In this document: in pieces, positions 1 through 10,979 of the stretch
Numbering within the stretch: position 1 is the first letter of the stretch
How the letters are laid out: the number at the start of each line of letters is the position of its first letter
Origin: Halomonas ventosae
Lineage (GTDB): Bacteria > Pseudomonadota > Gammaproteobacteria > Pseudomonadales > Halomonadaceae
Length of the DNA: 64,000 bases
Direction of reading: 5' to 3'
NCBI RefSeq assembly: GCF_004361885.1
Contig: NZ_SNWH01000005.1
Location: forward strand, 124,001 to 188,000
Notes under the pieces: model-generated
The model's database searches: none
The model's input: only the letters and a program-made list of their open reading frames with translations
What the model was told of the DNA's origin: nothing
Position numbers and translations under genes: made by a program

Positions 1-2
1 TG

Positions 3-80
3 GTCTTCCCGATGCCGATGGACCTTCTCAAGGCCTTTCAGGCCATGGGTGAGTCGGCAACGCATAGCGACGATCGCTGA
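3..80 (+). CDS. C-terminal end of a gene entering from the left, possibly a stomatin/SPFH-family protein
   Basis: An open frame runs from the left window edge to a TGA at 78-80, giving about 25 residues that begin VFPMPMDLLKAF. The VFPxPMDLL pattern resembles the C-terminal end of slipin/stomatin (Band 7, SPFH) membrane proteins, but that is a judgement on very few residues. A GC-rich hairpin follows directly, as expected of a gene end. The body of the gene is outside the window, so the product name is tentative. Confidence 0.35.
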   Translation, partial: VFPMPMDLLKAFQAMGESATHSDDR

Positions 81-87
81 GTTCCCG

Positions 88-120
88 CCGGCGACACGAC
101 ATGCGGGTCGCCGGTGTTCC
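88..120 (+). terminator. Candidate hairpin terminator after the leftmost gene
   Basis: An 8-bp perfect inverted repeat, CCGGCGAC (88-95) and GTCGCCGG (107-114), is followed by a moderately T-rich stretch (TGTTCCTGTT). It lies 7 bases after the stop of the preceding gene and before the SulP gene. Confidence 0.45.
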
Positions 121-234
121 TGTTAGAATCCCGCGCCTTTGTCCCCGGCGACTCGGGCGCGCCGTCATCGATCGGCATCATCCTGGTGTCCTGGCGCCTT
201 GCGGCATCACAAACCCTTTCGACAGGACCGCAGC

Positions 235-1725
235 ATGTACGAAAAAATGAAACTGAGCTGGTTCTCCAATCTCAAGGGCGACACCCTGGCTGGCCTCGTC
301 GTCGCCCTGGCGCTGATTCCCGAGGCCATCGCCTTCTCCATCATCGCCGGGGTCGACCCCAAGGTCGGCCTCTACGCCTCCTTCGCCATCTGCGTGATCA
401 TCGCCTTCGCCGGCGGGCGCTCGGGGATGATCTCGGCGGCCACCGGCGCCATGGCGCTGCTGATGGTCACCCTGGTCAAAGAGCACGGCCTGGAGTACCT
501 GCTGGCTGCCACCCTGCTCACCGGGGTCCTGCAACTCATCGCCGGCTATCTCAGGCTCGCCGAGCTGATGCGCTTCGTGTCGCGTTCGGTGGTCACCGGC
601 TTCGTCAATGCCCTGGCGATCCTGATCTTCATGGCCCAGCTGCCCGAGCTCACCGACGTGAGCTGGCACGTCTACGTCATGACGCTGGCCGGCCTGGCGA
701 TCATCTACGGCTTCCCCTACCTGCCGGTAGTGGGCAAGCTGCTGCCCTCGCCGCTGGTCTGCATCCTGGTGCTCACGGCGGTCTACATGCTCACCGGCAT
801 GGAGATCAGAAGCGTCGGCGACATGGGCGAGCTGCCCGATAGCTTGCCGGTCTTGCTGTGGCCCGAGGTGCCGCTCAACCTCGAGACCCTGAGGATCATC
901 TTCCCCACCGCACTGATGCTGACCGTGGTGGGCCTGCTGGAGTCGATGATGACCGCGACCATCCTCGACGACCTGACCGATACCAAGAGCGACAAGAACC
1001 GCGAGTGCAAGGGGCAGGGCATTGCCAACATCGGCGCCGGCCTGCTCGGCGGCATGGCGGGTTGCGCGATGATTGGCCAGTCGGTGATCAACATCAAGTC
1101 CGGCGGTCGTCGTCGCATGTCGACCTTGATCGCCGGCGTGGCGCTGCTGATGATGGTGGTGTTCCTCGCCGACTGGGTCTCCCAGATTCCCATGGCCGCA
1201 TTGGTGGCGGTGATGATCATGGTCGCCATCGGGACCTTTAGCTGGTCGTCGATCCGTGACCTGAAGAAACATCCGGTGAGCACCAACATGGTGATGGTGG
1301 CTACCGTAGTGGTCACCGTGGGCACTCACAACCTGGCCATCGGTGTCTTCGTCGGCGTGCTGCTGGCCGCCATGAACTTCGCCAACAAGGTGGGCAACAT
1401 CCTATATATCGGCAGCGAGGAGACCGAGCAGGGCAGCCATCGCATCTACCAGGTGGTGGGTCAGGTGTTCTTCGCTTCCTCCGAGCGCTTCGGCGACGCC
1501 TTCGACTTCAAGGAGACGGTGGAGAAGGTGACCATCGATCTTTCGCGTGCCCACTTCTGGGATATCACCGCCGTCCAGGCGCTGGACCGGGTGGTGATCA
1601 AGTTTCGCCGGGAGGGGACCGAGGTGGAGATGATCGGCCTCAACGAGGCCAGCGCCACCATCGTCGACCGCTACGCGGTACATGACGACCCCGAGGCCGT
1701 CGAGAAGCTGATGGGCGGGCATTGA
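235..1725 (+). CDS. SulP-family anion transporter with C-terminal STAS domain
   Basis: Inner-membrane carrier of the SulP/SLC26 family, which moves sulfate, bicarbonate or other anions. The 496-residue protein opens with a conserved first membrane segment ([17 protein letters not shown]), has a run of hydrophobic segments to about residue 390, and ends in a soluble STAS domain (about 395-496) containing [13 protein letters not shown]. The ATG at 235 is preferred because SulP homology begins right after it; an in-frame ATG at 139 would add 32 residues of non-membrane, low-quality sequence. A tandem UspA gene follows 64 bases downstream, a pairing common in marine bacteria. The anion cannot be told from sequence. 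The overlapping reverse-strand frames are shadows. Confidence 0.88.
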   Translation: MYEKMKLSWFSNLKGDTLAGLVVALALIPEAIAFSIIAGVDPKVGLYASFAICVIIAFAGGRSGMISAATGAMALLMVTLVKEHGLEYLLAATLLTGVLQLIAGYLRLAELMRFVSRSVVTGFVNALAILIFMAQLPELTDVSWHVYVMTLAGLAIIYGFPYLPVVGKLLPSPLVCILVLTAVYMLTGMEIRSVGDMGELPDSLPVLLWPEVPLNLETLRIIFPTALMLTVVGLLESMMTATILDDLTDTKSDKNRECKGQGIANIGAGLLGGMAGCAMIGQSVINIKSGGRRRMSTLIAGVALLMMVVFLADWVSQIPMAALVAVMIMVAIGTFSWSSIRDLKKHPVSTNMVMVATVVVTVGTHNLAIGVFVGVLLAAMNFANKVGNILYIGSEETEQGSHRIYQVVGQVFFASSERFGDAFDFKETVEKVTIDLSRAHFWDITAVQALDRVVIKFRREGTEVEMIGLNEASATIVDRYAVHDDPEAVEKLMGGH

Positions 1726-1789
1726 CCCGCGCAACGGACCATGTAGCACATGAAGCAATGACCCTTAACGCCAGCGTCAGGACACGATA

Positions 1790-2644
1790 ATGACAGAACA
1801 GGTGATGGCCGCCATCGACGGCTCGACGTTTTCGGAAGGCGTGTGCGACTATGCCGCCTGGGCCAGTCTGGCGCTTCAGGCGCCGCTGACCTTCCTGCAT
1901 GTGAACGACAACCACCCCCAGACAGCCGAGGCGGACCTCTCCGGCAATATCGGGCTCGGCGCTCGGGAGCATCTGCTCGAGGAGCTTTCTCATCTCGACG
2001 AGCAGCGGGCCAAGGTGGCCCAGGAGCAGGGCCGGCTGATGCTCAAGGCGGCCCGCGAGCGGGCCATCGAGGACGGCGTGACCGAGCCTGGCACTCGCCA
2101 GCGTAACGGCACCCTGGTGGAGACCCTGGAAGAGCTGGTCGATGAGATCCGCTTGCTGGTGATCGGCAAGCGTGGCGAGGGCGCGCATCAAGCCAGTGAC
2201 CACCTGGGCTCCAACCTCGAGCGAGTGGTACGCACCCTGCATCGGCCGATCCTGATGGTGTCGGACACCTACAAGACGCCCGAGAAGGTGATGCTGGCCT
2301 TCGACGGCAGCAAGACCACCCGCAAGGGCGTGGAAATCCTGGCCAAGAGCCCGCTGTTCGACGGCATTCCCGTGCATGTGGTGATCGTCGGCGCCGAGAC
2401 CGGCGACAACCGCTCCCAGCTCGACTGGGCGCTGAAGATGCTGCGTGATGCGGGCCATGTGGCCGAGGGGGCGATCCGCGCCGGCGAGGTGGAGACCACC
2501 CTGTGCGGCTACCAGGCGGAGCAGGGCATCGACCTGCTGGTGATGGGCGCCTATGGCCACTCGCGCATCCGCCATCTGCTGGTGGGCAGCACCACCACCA
2601 CCATGCTGCGCAAGGCTAACGGCCCGGTGCTGCTGCTGCGCTGA
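1790..2644 (+). CDS. Universal stress protein with two UspA domains
   Basis: A 284-residue cytoplasmic protein made of two Usp domains (about 1-155 and 158-284). The second ends in an intact nucleotide-binding signature, GAYG then nine residues then GS (G2xG9xGS), near residues 249-264. The first has a looser version (GKRGEGAHQASDHLGS) with one extra residue, so it may not bind ATP in the usual way. Tandem Usp proteins bind ATP/ADP and act in stress survival or as regulators of membrane partners. Placement directly behind the SulP carrier suggests the two are functionally linked; this is inference from context. Confidence 0.88.
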   Translation: MTEQVMAAIDGSTFSEGVCDYAAWASLALQAPLTFLHVNDNHPQTAEADLSGNIGLGAREHLLEELSHLDEQRAKVAQEQGRLMLKAARERAIEDGVTEPGTRQRNGTLVETLEELVDEIRLLVIGKRGEGAHQASDHLGSNLERVVRTLHRPILMVSDTYKTPEKVMLAFDGSKTTRKGVEILAKSPLFDGIPVHVVIVGAETGDNRSQLDWALKMLRDAGHVAEGAIRAGEVETTLCGYQAEQGIDLLVMGAYGHSRIRHLLVGSTTTTMLRKANGPVLLLR

Positions 2645-2695
2645 TCGCCATCGCCTGCACCGCGCGATGCCGGCCCTCGGGCCGCCGTCGTCGCG

Positions 2696-3889
2696 TCAGG
2701 TCCCACCGGCCTCGGGGCTCGCCAGCACGCCCTGGGCCAGCGCCCAGCCGATGACCAGCAGCGCCAGCATGCCGATCAGGATATGGGAGAAGGCAGCGCC
2801 CAGGTCCAGCGCGATGCCCAGCAGCGCTGGGGCGATACCCGTGGCGAAGACCATGGTGGCGCTCAGGGTGGCGCGTACCGTGCCCAGGTGCTCGGCGCCC
2901 CACAGGCGCACCAGCAGGCTGGTGGCGATGGACTCCTGAGCGCCCATGGCGAGCCCCCCGCCCACCATCAGCGCCCAGACGCCGGTGTGGCCGCCGATCA
3001 GGATGGCCACCACGAGGGCTAGCGCGTAGGGCATCAGATAGAGCCTGGCCAGGCGTACCGGGCCGAGCCGGTCGACCCAGCGCCCGCCCAGCAGGGCGCC
3101 GGGCAGTTTGGCCAGTCCCATGCCGGTCAGGGCCAGGGAGTAGACGGTGAGCGAACTGCCCAGGTCGTCGGTCATGCGCGCCTGGTAGATGAAAAGTCCG
3201 GTCATCGTCACCGGCAGGATCATCAGCAACCCCAGCAGCTGCCAGAAGCGCGCCTCGCGGAAGGGGCGCGGTCCCTCACGGCGCTGGCCTCGTGCCGGGC
3301 GCCTGCCCGGCGCCCTCGGCCAGGGGCCGCGAAGCAGCACAGGCCCCCAGAACAGCGCCAGGAAGGCCACCAGCAGCCACCACAGCTCCCGCCAGCCCAA
3401 CCACATCAGCAGGGCCGCCATCAGCGGCGGTAGCGCCGTCTCGCCAAGCATGATGCCCATGCCAACCAGCCCCAGGGCGCGACCACGCAGGCTGACGAAC
3501 TCCCGGCCGGCGAGGGTGTTGCCCAGGTGGGTCATCATGCCCTGGCCACAGAAGCGCACCAGTCCCAGGCCAAGGAGTCCCAGCCACCACCAAGGGGCGG
3601 CGGTCAACAGCAGGATGCCGGTGAGCAGTGCAACGAGGACCACCAGCGCGAAGCGCCGCGGCGCCACCCAGTCGATGAGCGGGCCAAAGCGCAGCATGGC
3701 GAAACCGGCCGCCAGGGTGACCACGGCATAGGCAGTACCGAACTGCCCGGCGGTCAGCTCCAGGCGCTCGGAGATCGGCGCCTGAAACAGGCCGATGAAG
3801 AAGCTCTGGCCGAGGCTCGAGGTGAACATCGCCAGGAAGGCGATGCCCAGCAGCCCGCGATGATCCCGCAGCAGGGCGCGGTAACTCAT
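2696..3889 (-). CDS. MFS-type permease
   Basis: A 397-residue major facilitator superfamily protein with about twelve hydrophobic segments and MFS-like loops (RFGPLIDWVAPRR after segment 2, GGRWVDRLGPVR in the second half). Start chosen at the ATG whose complement is 3887-3889 because GGAG sits about 7 bases upstream; a longer frame to 3952 would add 21 residues without transmembrane character. It is convergent with uspA and divergent from the DksA-like gene. Substrate unknown: it could be a drug, sugar or organic-acid exporter or importer. Confidence 0.82.
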   Translation of the reverse strand: MSYRALLRDHRGLLGIAFLAMFTSSLGQSFFIGLFQAPISERLELTAGQFGTAYAVVTLAAGFAMLRFGPLIDWVAPRRFALVVLVALLTGILLLTAAPWWWLGLLGLGLVRFCGQGMMTHLGNTLAGREFVSLRGRALGLVGMGIMLGETALPPLMAALLMWLGWRELWWLLVAFLALFWGPVLLRGPWPRAPGRRPARGQRREGPRPFREARFWQLLGLLMILPVTMTGLFIYQARMTDDLGSSLTVYSLALTGMGLAKLPGALLGGRWVDRLGPVRLARLYLMPYALALVVAILIGGHTGVWALMVGGGLAMGAQESIATSLLVRLWGAEHLGTVRATLSATMVFATGIAPALLGIALDLGAAFSHILIGMLALLVIGWALAQGVLASPEAGGT

Positions 3890-4054
3890 GGTGACACTCC
3901 GGTGAGTGTGGGAGGGCATGGCGGCAGTGCGACGGCAGCAGCGCGATGGCAAGATGTCGCCATGGCGGTCCTGTCGGTGGCAAGTAGGATATCAGCTTGC
4001 GTGCATGCGATGGCCTGCCGGGCTGATTCAAAGATTCCGGAAATGGAGGCGAAG

Positions 4055-4396
4055 ATGAACCATCCTGAGCTGGATATGGACGCCGTGGTGAGGCGGTTGC
4101 ACGCGCTGCGCGCCGAACTGCTCGAGCACAGCGACGCCAGCCGCGATTCCCGCGACACCGTGATGCTGGACCAGACCTCGGTGGGGCGCCTGTCGCGCAT
4201 GGATGCCATGCAGGGGCAGGCCATGGCCAAGGCCGAGGAGCAGCGTCGCCAGCTGGCCCTGCGGCGCATCACGGGAGCCCTCGCGCGCATCGAGAAGGGC
4301 GAGTATGGCGAGTGCATCGAGTGCGGTGAATGGATCGGCGCCAGGCGCCTGGAAGGCGATCCGCTGGTGCTGAAGTGCATCGATTGCGCCGAGTGA
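4055..4396 (+). CDS. DksA/TraR-family C4 zinc finger protein
   Basis: A 113-residue protein of the TraR/DksA family, which binds in the secondary channel of RNA polymerase and modulates transcription. The C-terminal zinc finger is intact: Cys-x2-Cys, 17 residues, Cys-x2-Cys, read from CIECGEWIG and LKCIDCAE. It is shorter than canonical DksA (about 150 residues), so the N-terminal coiled coil is reduced; this fits the small TraR/YbiI-like members. GGAGG lies 5 bases before the chosen ATG; an ATG 12 bases upstream is possible but would sit on the ribosome binding site. Confidence 0.88.
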   Translation: MNHPELDMDAVVRRLHALRAELLEHSDASRDSRDTVMLDQTSVGRLSRMDAMQGQAMAKAEEQRRQLALRRITGALARIEKGEYGECIECGEWIGARRLEGDPLVLKCIDCAE

Positions 4397-4412
4397 CGCC
4401 CGGCGCCGGGAG

Positions 4413-5936
4413 CTAACGCTGGCAGGGGTCGTCGATGATGGCGGTCTCCCGCGGCCGAAGGCGTCGCGACAGGGCGTCCACGGCGATATTGAGGGCCGCG
4501 GTGACCAGCAGCAGGAAGAAGGCCACATCGAACAGCAGGTACTCGAAGTTCGCGTCGATGTAGTAGCCCAGGGTGGCCACCCCCAGCATGCCCAGGATCG
4601 CCGTCTCGCGCAGGATCACCTCGGCCCGGTAGTAGAGCAGGGCCAGCATGCCAGGATAGAGCCGCGGCAGCAGCTCGTAGGCCAGCCGGCCCGTGGCGTT
4701 CACTCCCGGCATGCCGGGAGTGATGGCGTCCGCGTGGCGTGCCACCAGGAAGGCGATCAGTGCGCCGTTGTGCAGCGCCAGCGCCAGCCAGGCGGGCAGC
4801 AGCGACGGCCCCAGCAGCAGCAGGAAAAAGAAGGCCAGCATCAGTTCCGGCGTCGAGCGTAGGAAGACCAGCAGGCCCCGCCCGGCCAGCCGGGTCAGCG
4901 GGTTGCCGAAGTGGCGGCAGGCCAGGGGCCACAGCGCCAGGGCGACCAGCAGCGCCCCCACACTGCCCAGCAGGCCAAGCAGCAAGGTGTTGCCGATGGC
5001 CGGGCCCAGGTCGGGGATGCGCGCCAGCCACTCGATGAGGCCGCGCCAGTCGCCCTCGAGCAGCGCCGGCGGCCAGATGTCCTGGCTGACGAAGCGCCAC
5101 AGGAGGCCGCCCTCCAGCGCCGGCCAGGGGCCCAGCAGCAAGGCGCCGCCCAGCGCCAGCAGCGGTATCAGCCGCCGGTGACTCCACCAGGGCAGGCTGG
5201 CGATCAGCAGATAGAACATCCACAGCAGCGCCCCCGCCTCGTGGTAGCGCCCCTCGCGGAAGGCGGTCTCGAGCTGAAAGCCCAGGGTCGGCAGGCCGAC
5301 GAAGCCCAGCAGCACGCTGGCGCGCAGCGCGCACTCGAAGCGATAGCGGGTGTAGGCGGCGAGTCGGGTCCAGGCCAGCGGCAGTTCGGCATAGACGAAG
5401 CGCGAGAGTCGCCCGATCCCCGGCGGCAGGGCGTCGCGCGGCGCGCCGGGTATTTGCTCGAGGATCTCGGCATAGACCTTGGCGAAGATGCCGGCATAGG
5501 GAATCACCAGGGCCATCAGGGCCGTAGCGGCGGAGAGGCCGAACACCTGCAGGAAGAGCAGCGCCCAGAACAGCTCGTGGATGGCGCGCACGAAGGCGCA
5601 GCCAGCGCGGATCAGCCGCGAGCGGGCGAACAGCAGGGCCAGCGGGAAGCCCAGCAGCATTCCGCCCAAGGTTCCCCACAGCGCCACGGCCACGGTCAGG
5701 CCCAGCGCCTCCAGCGGTGACTCCAGCGCCCCCCAGGCGGGCCAGGCCAGCCCGCGGGCCATGCGAGCGAGCTCCGCCCAGGGGTCGCGGGTCAGCACCG
5801 CCAGGTCGGCGAAGGGCACCAGCAGCACCGCCAGCGCCACCAGGGCCAGGCTGTGACGCGCCAGGCGCACGCCGGGGCTCCGGCCTTCCAGCCAGCCCGG
5901 CCGGGGCGCCTGGGTGCGAGAGTGGGCCTGGGTCAT
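4413..5936 (-). CDS. Fused double permease of a phosphonate/selenate-type ABC importer
   Basis: A 507-residue inner-membrane protein with two complete binding-protein-dependent permease domains. The first ends near residue 260 and the second spans about 290-505, each with the EAA-like loop of PhnE permeases (EILEQIPGAPRDA; NATGRLAYELLPRLYPG). In many operons these are two PhnE polypeptides; here they are one chain. Its ATG overlaps the stop of the upstream ATPase gene (ATGA), so it is the last gene of a tightly coupled binding protein-ATPase-permease operon. Substrate assignment follows the binding protein: phosphonate-like oxyanions, or possibly selenate. PhnE is the nearest name but I leave the symbol empty because of the fusion. 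Confidence 0.85.
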   Translation of the reverse strand: MTQAHSRTQAPRPGWLEGRSPGVRLARHSLALVALAVLLVPFADLAVLTRDPWAELARMARGLAWPAWGALESPLEALGLTVAVALWGTLGGMLLGFPLALLFARSRLIRAGCAFVRAIHELFWALLFLQVFGLSAATALMALVIPYAGIFAKVYAEILEQIPGAPRDALPPGIGRLSRFVYAELPLAWTRLAAYTRYRFECALRASVLLGFVGLPTLGFQLETAFREGRYHEAGALLWMFYLLIASLPWWSHRRLIPLLALGGALLLGPWPALEGGLLWRFVSQDIWPPALLEGDWRGLIEWLARIPDLGPAIGNTLLLGLLGSVGALLVALALWPLACRHFGNPLTRLAGRGLLVFLRSTPELMLAFFFLLLLGPSLLPAWLALALHNGALIAFLVARHADAITPGMPGVNATGRLAYELLPRLYPGMLALLYYRAEVILRETAILGMLGVATLGYYIDANFEYLLFDVAFFLLLVTAALNIAVDALSRRLRPRETAIIDDPCQR

Positions 5937-6646
5937 GGCCGGCCCCGGCGGGCGGCATTTCCCCTCTGGCCATCGGCGTCGGGATAGAGGCCGTCCAGGT
6001 CTGCCAGGCTCAGGTCGCGAGCCGGCGCATCGATCACCAGCCGGCCGTCACGCAGGCCCCATACCCGGTCGAAGTGGCTGAGGGCCAGCTCCCGCTGGTG
6101 GAGGGCGACCACCGAGGTGGCGTGGCGGTGGTCGATCAGTGCCAGCAGGCGCAATGCCTGGTGGGGGTCGACGCTGGCCACCGGCTCGTCACCCAGGAAC
6201 AGCGCCCGCTGCTGGTAGAGGGCTCGGGCGATGGCGACCCGCTGGCGCTGGCCCCCGGAGAGCTGCGCGACGGGACGGCGCATCAGCCCGTCCAGGCCCA
6301 GCTCGTCGCAGAGTTCGGTGACCTCCTGCCAGGGGCCGGCCAGCGGCCGCACCAGGTTCCACAGGTTGGCCAGCGCCGAGTGCTCGGCCAGCCGCCCCAT
6401 GTAGACGTTGTGATAGACCGCCAGCTGGGGCACCAGGCCATGCTGCTGGGGACACCAGGCGGCGCGGTTACCCAGGCGCCGGCGCAGGGCCCCGAGCAGG
6501 GTGGACTTGCCGGCCCCGCTGGGGCCGAGCAGGGCGACGCGCTCGCCGCGCCGCAGGTGGAGATGCAGTCCCGGCAGCACCACTTGATCGCCATGGCCCA
6601 GGTCGACGCCGGTCAGCGAGACCAGCGTGTCGCGGGACTCGCCCAT
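5933..6646 (-). CDS. ATPase of the phosphonate/selenate-type ABC importer (PhnC-like)
   Basis: A 237-residue ABC ATPase with Walker A GPSGAGKST (about 41-49), Q-loop region CPQQHG, signature LSGGQRQR, Walker B ALFLGDEP and a switch histidine in ALHQRE. It energises uptake by the fused permease. The start ATG shares one base with the stop of the binding-protein gene (TGATG) and the stop overlaps the permease start (ATGA), so the three genes are translationally coupled. Confidence 0.87.
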   Translation of the reverse strand: MGESRDTLVSLTGVDLGHGDQVVLPGLHLHLRRGERVALLGPSGAGKSTLLGALRRRLGNRAAWCPQQHGLVPQLAVYHNVYMGRLAEHSALANLWNLVRPLAGPWQEVTELCDELGLDGLMRRPVAQLSGGQRQRVAIARALYQQRALFLGDEPVASVDPHQALRLLALIDHRHATSVVALHQRELALSHFDRVWGLRDGRLVIDAPARDLSLADLDGLYPDADGQRGNAARRGRP

Positions 6647-7500
6647 CAGCGCAGCAGGCCGAGCTCTTCCGCAACGTCTTCGATGGGGGCGTAGAGGTCG
6701 TTGTGGGCGGGAATAAAGTTCTTGCGTGGGAAGCTCGCCAGCAGCTCGGGGTCGTCCATCTCGAGCAGGGCCGTGCGAACCTTCTCGCTGAAGCCCTCAC
6801 CGAAGCGGGCATCGACGTCGCCGCGCAGGGTCCAGTTGTAGTCCGGATAGGGCGGGCTGGCCCAGATCACCTCGACCTTGTCGGTATCCACCCGGCCGTC
6901 CGCCACCGCGGCCTCCCAGACGCTGAAGTTCACCGCACCCAGGTCCCAGGTGCCGGCTTCCACCAGGGCGATGGTGCGCGAGTGATCGCCGGAGAAGCCG
7001 ACCCGCGAAAAAAGCTCATTAGGCGCCTCGCCGAAGCGCTGGCGCAGGAAGTGCTCGGGCATCAGGCGTCCCGAGGTGGAGGTGCGCGAGCCGAAGGTCA
7101 GGCTCATGCCCTCGATGGCCTCTGGCAGTTCCTCGGCCCGCTCCAGGCCGGTGGAGCGGTGGGCGATGAAGTAGCTCTGGAACTCGGCGTCTTCGCTGCC
7201 CTGGGCCACGGCCTCCGAGCCCGGCACCAGGCGACGCGCCTGAACCCCCGAGAGACCGCCGAACCAGGCCAGCTGCACCTGGTCGTTGCGAAAGGCCGTC
7301 ACCGTGGCGCCATAGGACTTCACCGGCACGTACTCCACGTCCACCTCGAGGCGCTCTTCGAGGTAGTTGGCGACCTTGGAGAAGCGCTCGACCAGTCGCG
7401 ACTGGTTCTCGTCGGGGATGGCGGTGAAGCGGAAGGTATCGGCGGCGACACCCTGGGTGAACAGGGTGACGACAACGGTGGAAGCGGCAAGCCAGCGCAT
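6646..7500 (-). CDS. Periplasmic binding protein of the ABC importer (PhnD family; phosphonate or selenate)
   Basis: A 284-residue periplasmic solute-binding protein with an N-terminal signal peptide ending near VAAD (about residue 21). The mature start FRFTAIPDEN and the block LAWFGGLSG followed by SRTSTSGRLMPEHFL are typical of the PhnD/phosphate-phosphonate binding family. The TAIPDE opening is one I associate with the branch annotated as putative selenate-binding proteins, so substrate specificity is open. First gene of the operon; its stop overlaps the ATPase start. No phosphonate-degrading genes are nearby to support a phosphonate role. Confidence 0.8.
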   Translation of the reverse strand: MRWLAASTVVVTLFTQGVAADTFRFTAIPDENQSRLVERFSKVANYLEERLEVDVEYVPVKSYGATVTAFRNDQVQLAWFGGLSGVQARRLVPGSEAVAQGSEDAEFQSYFIAHRSTGLERAEELPEAIEGMSLTFGSRTSTSGRLMPEHFLRQRFGEAPNELFSRVGFSGDHSRTIALVEAGTWDLGAVNFSVWEAAVADGRVDTDKVEVIWASPPYPDYNWTLRGDVDARFGEGFSEKVRTALLEMDDPELLASFPRKNFIPAHNDLYAPIEDVAEELGLLR

Positions 7501-7574
7501 CTCGGTCTCCGGAAGTGGGCGATAGGCTTGTCATTGTTGTGGCTCGTCGTCGGCCTGGCAAGTCCAGCGAGGCT

Positions 7575-8447
7575 TCAGCGCGGGTCTTCGCGACCGCTTA
7601 CCGGGTAGCGTGTCGCTTGCAAGCTGTCCTTGATCTTCTTGAGATGGGGCAGGAAATCCTCGCCGCGGCGCAGGGTCACACCAGTGGCCAGCACATCGAT
7701 CAGCGCCAGCTGGATCATCCGCGAGGTCATCGGCATGTAATAGTCGGTGTCCTCGGCGGTGGCGACTTCCAGGGTCTCGGTACATTCATCGGCCAGCGGT
7801 GAATCCGGGGCGGTAATGCCGAGCACCACGGCGCCGTTGTCCCGTGCCAGTCGGGCGATGTCCACCAGCTCCCGGGTGCGCCCGGTCCAGGAGAGCACCA
7901 CCACCACATCGCCGGTATGGCAGGCCGCCGCCACCATGCGCTGCATCAGCACGTCCACATAGGCGGTGACTGGCAGATTGAAGCGGAAGAACTTGTGCTG
8001 GGCATCCTGGGCCACCGCCCCGGAGGCCCCTAGGCCGAAGAAGTGCAGCTGCCGGGCCTGGATCAGGTAGTCGACCATGCGCTCGATGCGCTCCGGGGGC
8101 ACCTCGCGGCGCGCCAGGTCCAGGGCGGCGATGGTAGCCCCGAAGATCTTGTTGGTGTACTCGGCGGCGTCGTCGTCGGGCTCCACCGCCTGGCTGACGT
8201 AAGGGGTGCCGCCGGCCAGGCTCTGGGCCAGCTTGATCTTGAAGTCGGGGTAGCCCTTGGCCTCGAAGCTGCGGCAGAAGCGGTTGACGGTGGGCTCGCT
8301 GACTGAGGCCCGTTGTGCCAGGGTGGCGATGCTCATGCTGGTCGCCGAGGCCGGGTCGGCCAGGATCACCTCGGCTACCTTGCGTTCGGAGCGATTGAGC
8401 TCATCGAGTTGTCGACGGATGCGGTCGAGCAGATCGTGTCGGACCAT
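7575..8447 (-). CDS. hexR: HexR, RpiR-type repressor of glucose catabolism
   Basis: Transcriptional regulator that in Pseudomonas and Shewanella represses Entner-Doudoroff genes and is released by the intermediate KDPG. The 290-residue product has an N-terminal RpiR helix-turn-helix domain (about 1-77; [12 protein letters not shown] is the recognition helix region) and a SIS sugar-phosphate domain (about 110-260; [24 protein letters not shown]). The ATG at 8447 is preferred because homologues start just before a [14 protein letters not shown]-like helix and GGAG lies about 10 bases upstream; a longer frame to 8504 exists. It is divergent from zwf, and a palindrome in the gap is a likely operator. 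Confidence 0.9.
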   Translation of the reverse strand: MVRHDLLDRIRRQLDELNRSERKVAEVILADPASATSMSIATLAQRASVSEPTVNRFCRSFEAKGYPDFKIKLAQSLAGGTPYVSQAVEPDDDAAEYTNKIFGATIAALDLARREVPPERIERMVDYLIQARQLHFFGLGASGAVAQDAQHKFFRFNLPVTAYVDVLMQRMVAAACHTGDVVVVLSWTGRTRELVDIARLARDNGAVVLGITAPDSPLADECTETLEVATAEDTDYYMPMTSRMIQLALIDVLATGVTLRRGEDFLPHLKKIKDSLQATRYPVSGREDPR

Positions 8448-8508
8448 GGGCGGTGAAGTCTCCGTGACGACGGGGCGCCATTGGCGGCGCGGGGCGTGAA
8501 ACATACAT

Positions 8509-8530
8509 AATGTAGTGATTTAACTACATT
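8509..8530. promoter_or_regulatory. Perfect inverted repeat between hexR and zwf, candidate HexR operator
   Basis: AATGTAGT (8509-8516) and ACTACATT (8523-8530) form a perfect 8-bp inverted repeat with a 6-bp centre. The TGTAGT...ACTACA core resembles the published HexR consensus (TGTARTN...AYTACA), although the centre is wider than the usual 3 bases. It lies in the divergent hexR-zwf gap. Confidence 0.6.
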
Positions 8531-8585
8531 GTACTGGGGTTTGCCCAACCCAGCGGTCAGTTGCGGCAGTGTCTGGCAAGGAAAG

Positions 8586-8636
8586 TGGTAATATTACAGG
8601 TTTAGTTTGCAAGACTTGGCCTGCATAGGCTATTTT
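8586..8636 (+). promoter_or_regulatory. Candidate zwf promoter with an upstream AT-rich palindrome
   Basis: TTGCAA (8607-8612) and TATTTT (8631-8636), 18 bases apart, make a plausible sigma-70 promoter ending 28 bases before the zwf ATG. A 10-bp palindrome GTAATATTAC (8588-8597), ending in TTACA like a HexR half-site, lies just upstream of the -35 box and could be a second operator. Confidence 0.45.
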
Positions 8637-8663
8637 TAGGTAAGTTAACCAGATGGGGCGGAC

Positions 8664-10175
<1,512 letters not shown>

Positions 10176-10205
10176 AAAACATCAACATATCAAAGCCGCT
10201 TGAGC

Positions 10206-10274
10206 GTAGGCCCGGTAAGCGCCAGCGCACCGGGCACAATACGCCCGATGCGCCTTAGGCTTATCGGGCCTGCC
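10206..10274. repeat. REP-like pair in opposite orientation (BIME-like) between zwf and pgl
   Basis: Two related imperfect palindromes: a forward copy at 10206-10235 (GTAGGCCCGGTAAGCG then CGCACCGGGC) and an inverted copy at 10243-10274 (GCCCGATGCGCC then GGCTTATCGGGCCTGCC). The layout mimics enterobacterial REP/BIME elements. Related copies occur at 18932-18963, 40921-40951 and 40980-41008. Confidence 0.7.
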
Positions 10275-10290
10275 TAGAGGAAGAGACGAG

Positions 10291-10959
<669 letters not shown>

Positions 10960-10979
10960 ATTCTGGAGACCATCTCCCC

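Noticed and set aside
3886-5973. 695-codon open frame on the reverse strand
   Set aside because: Out-of-frame reading of the fused permease; Arg/Ala/Pro/Gly-rich translation without any domain.
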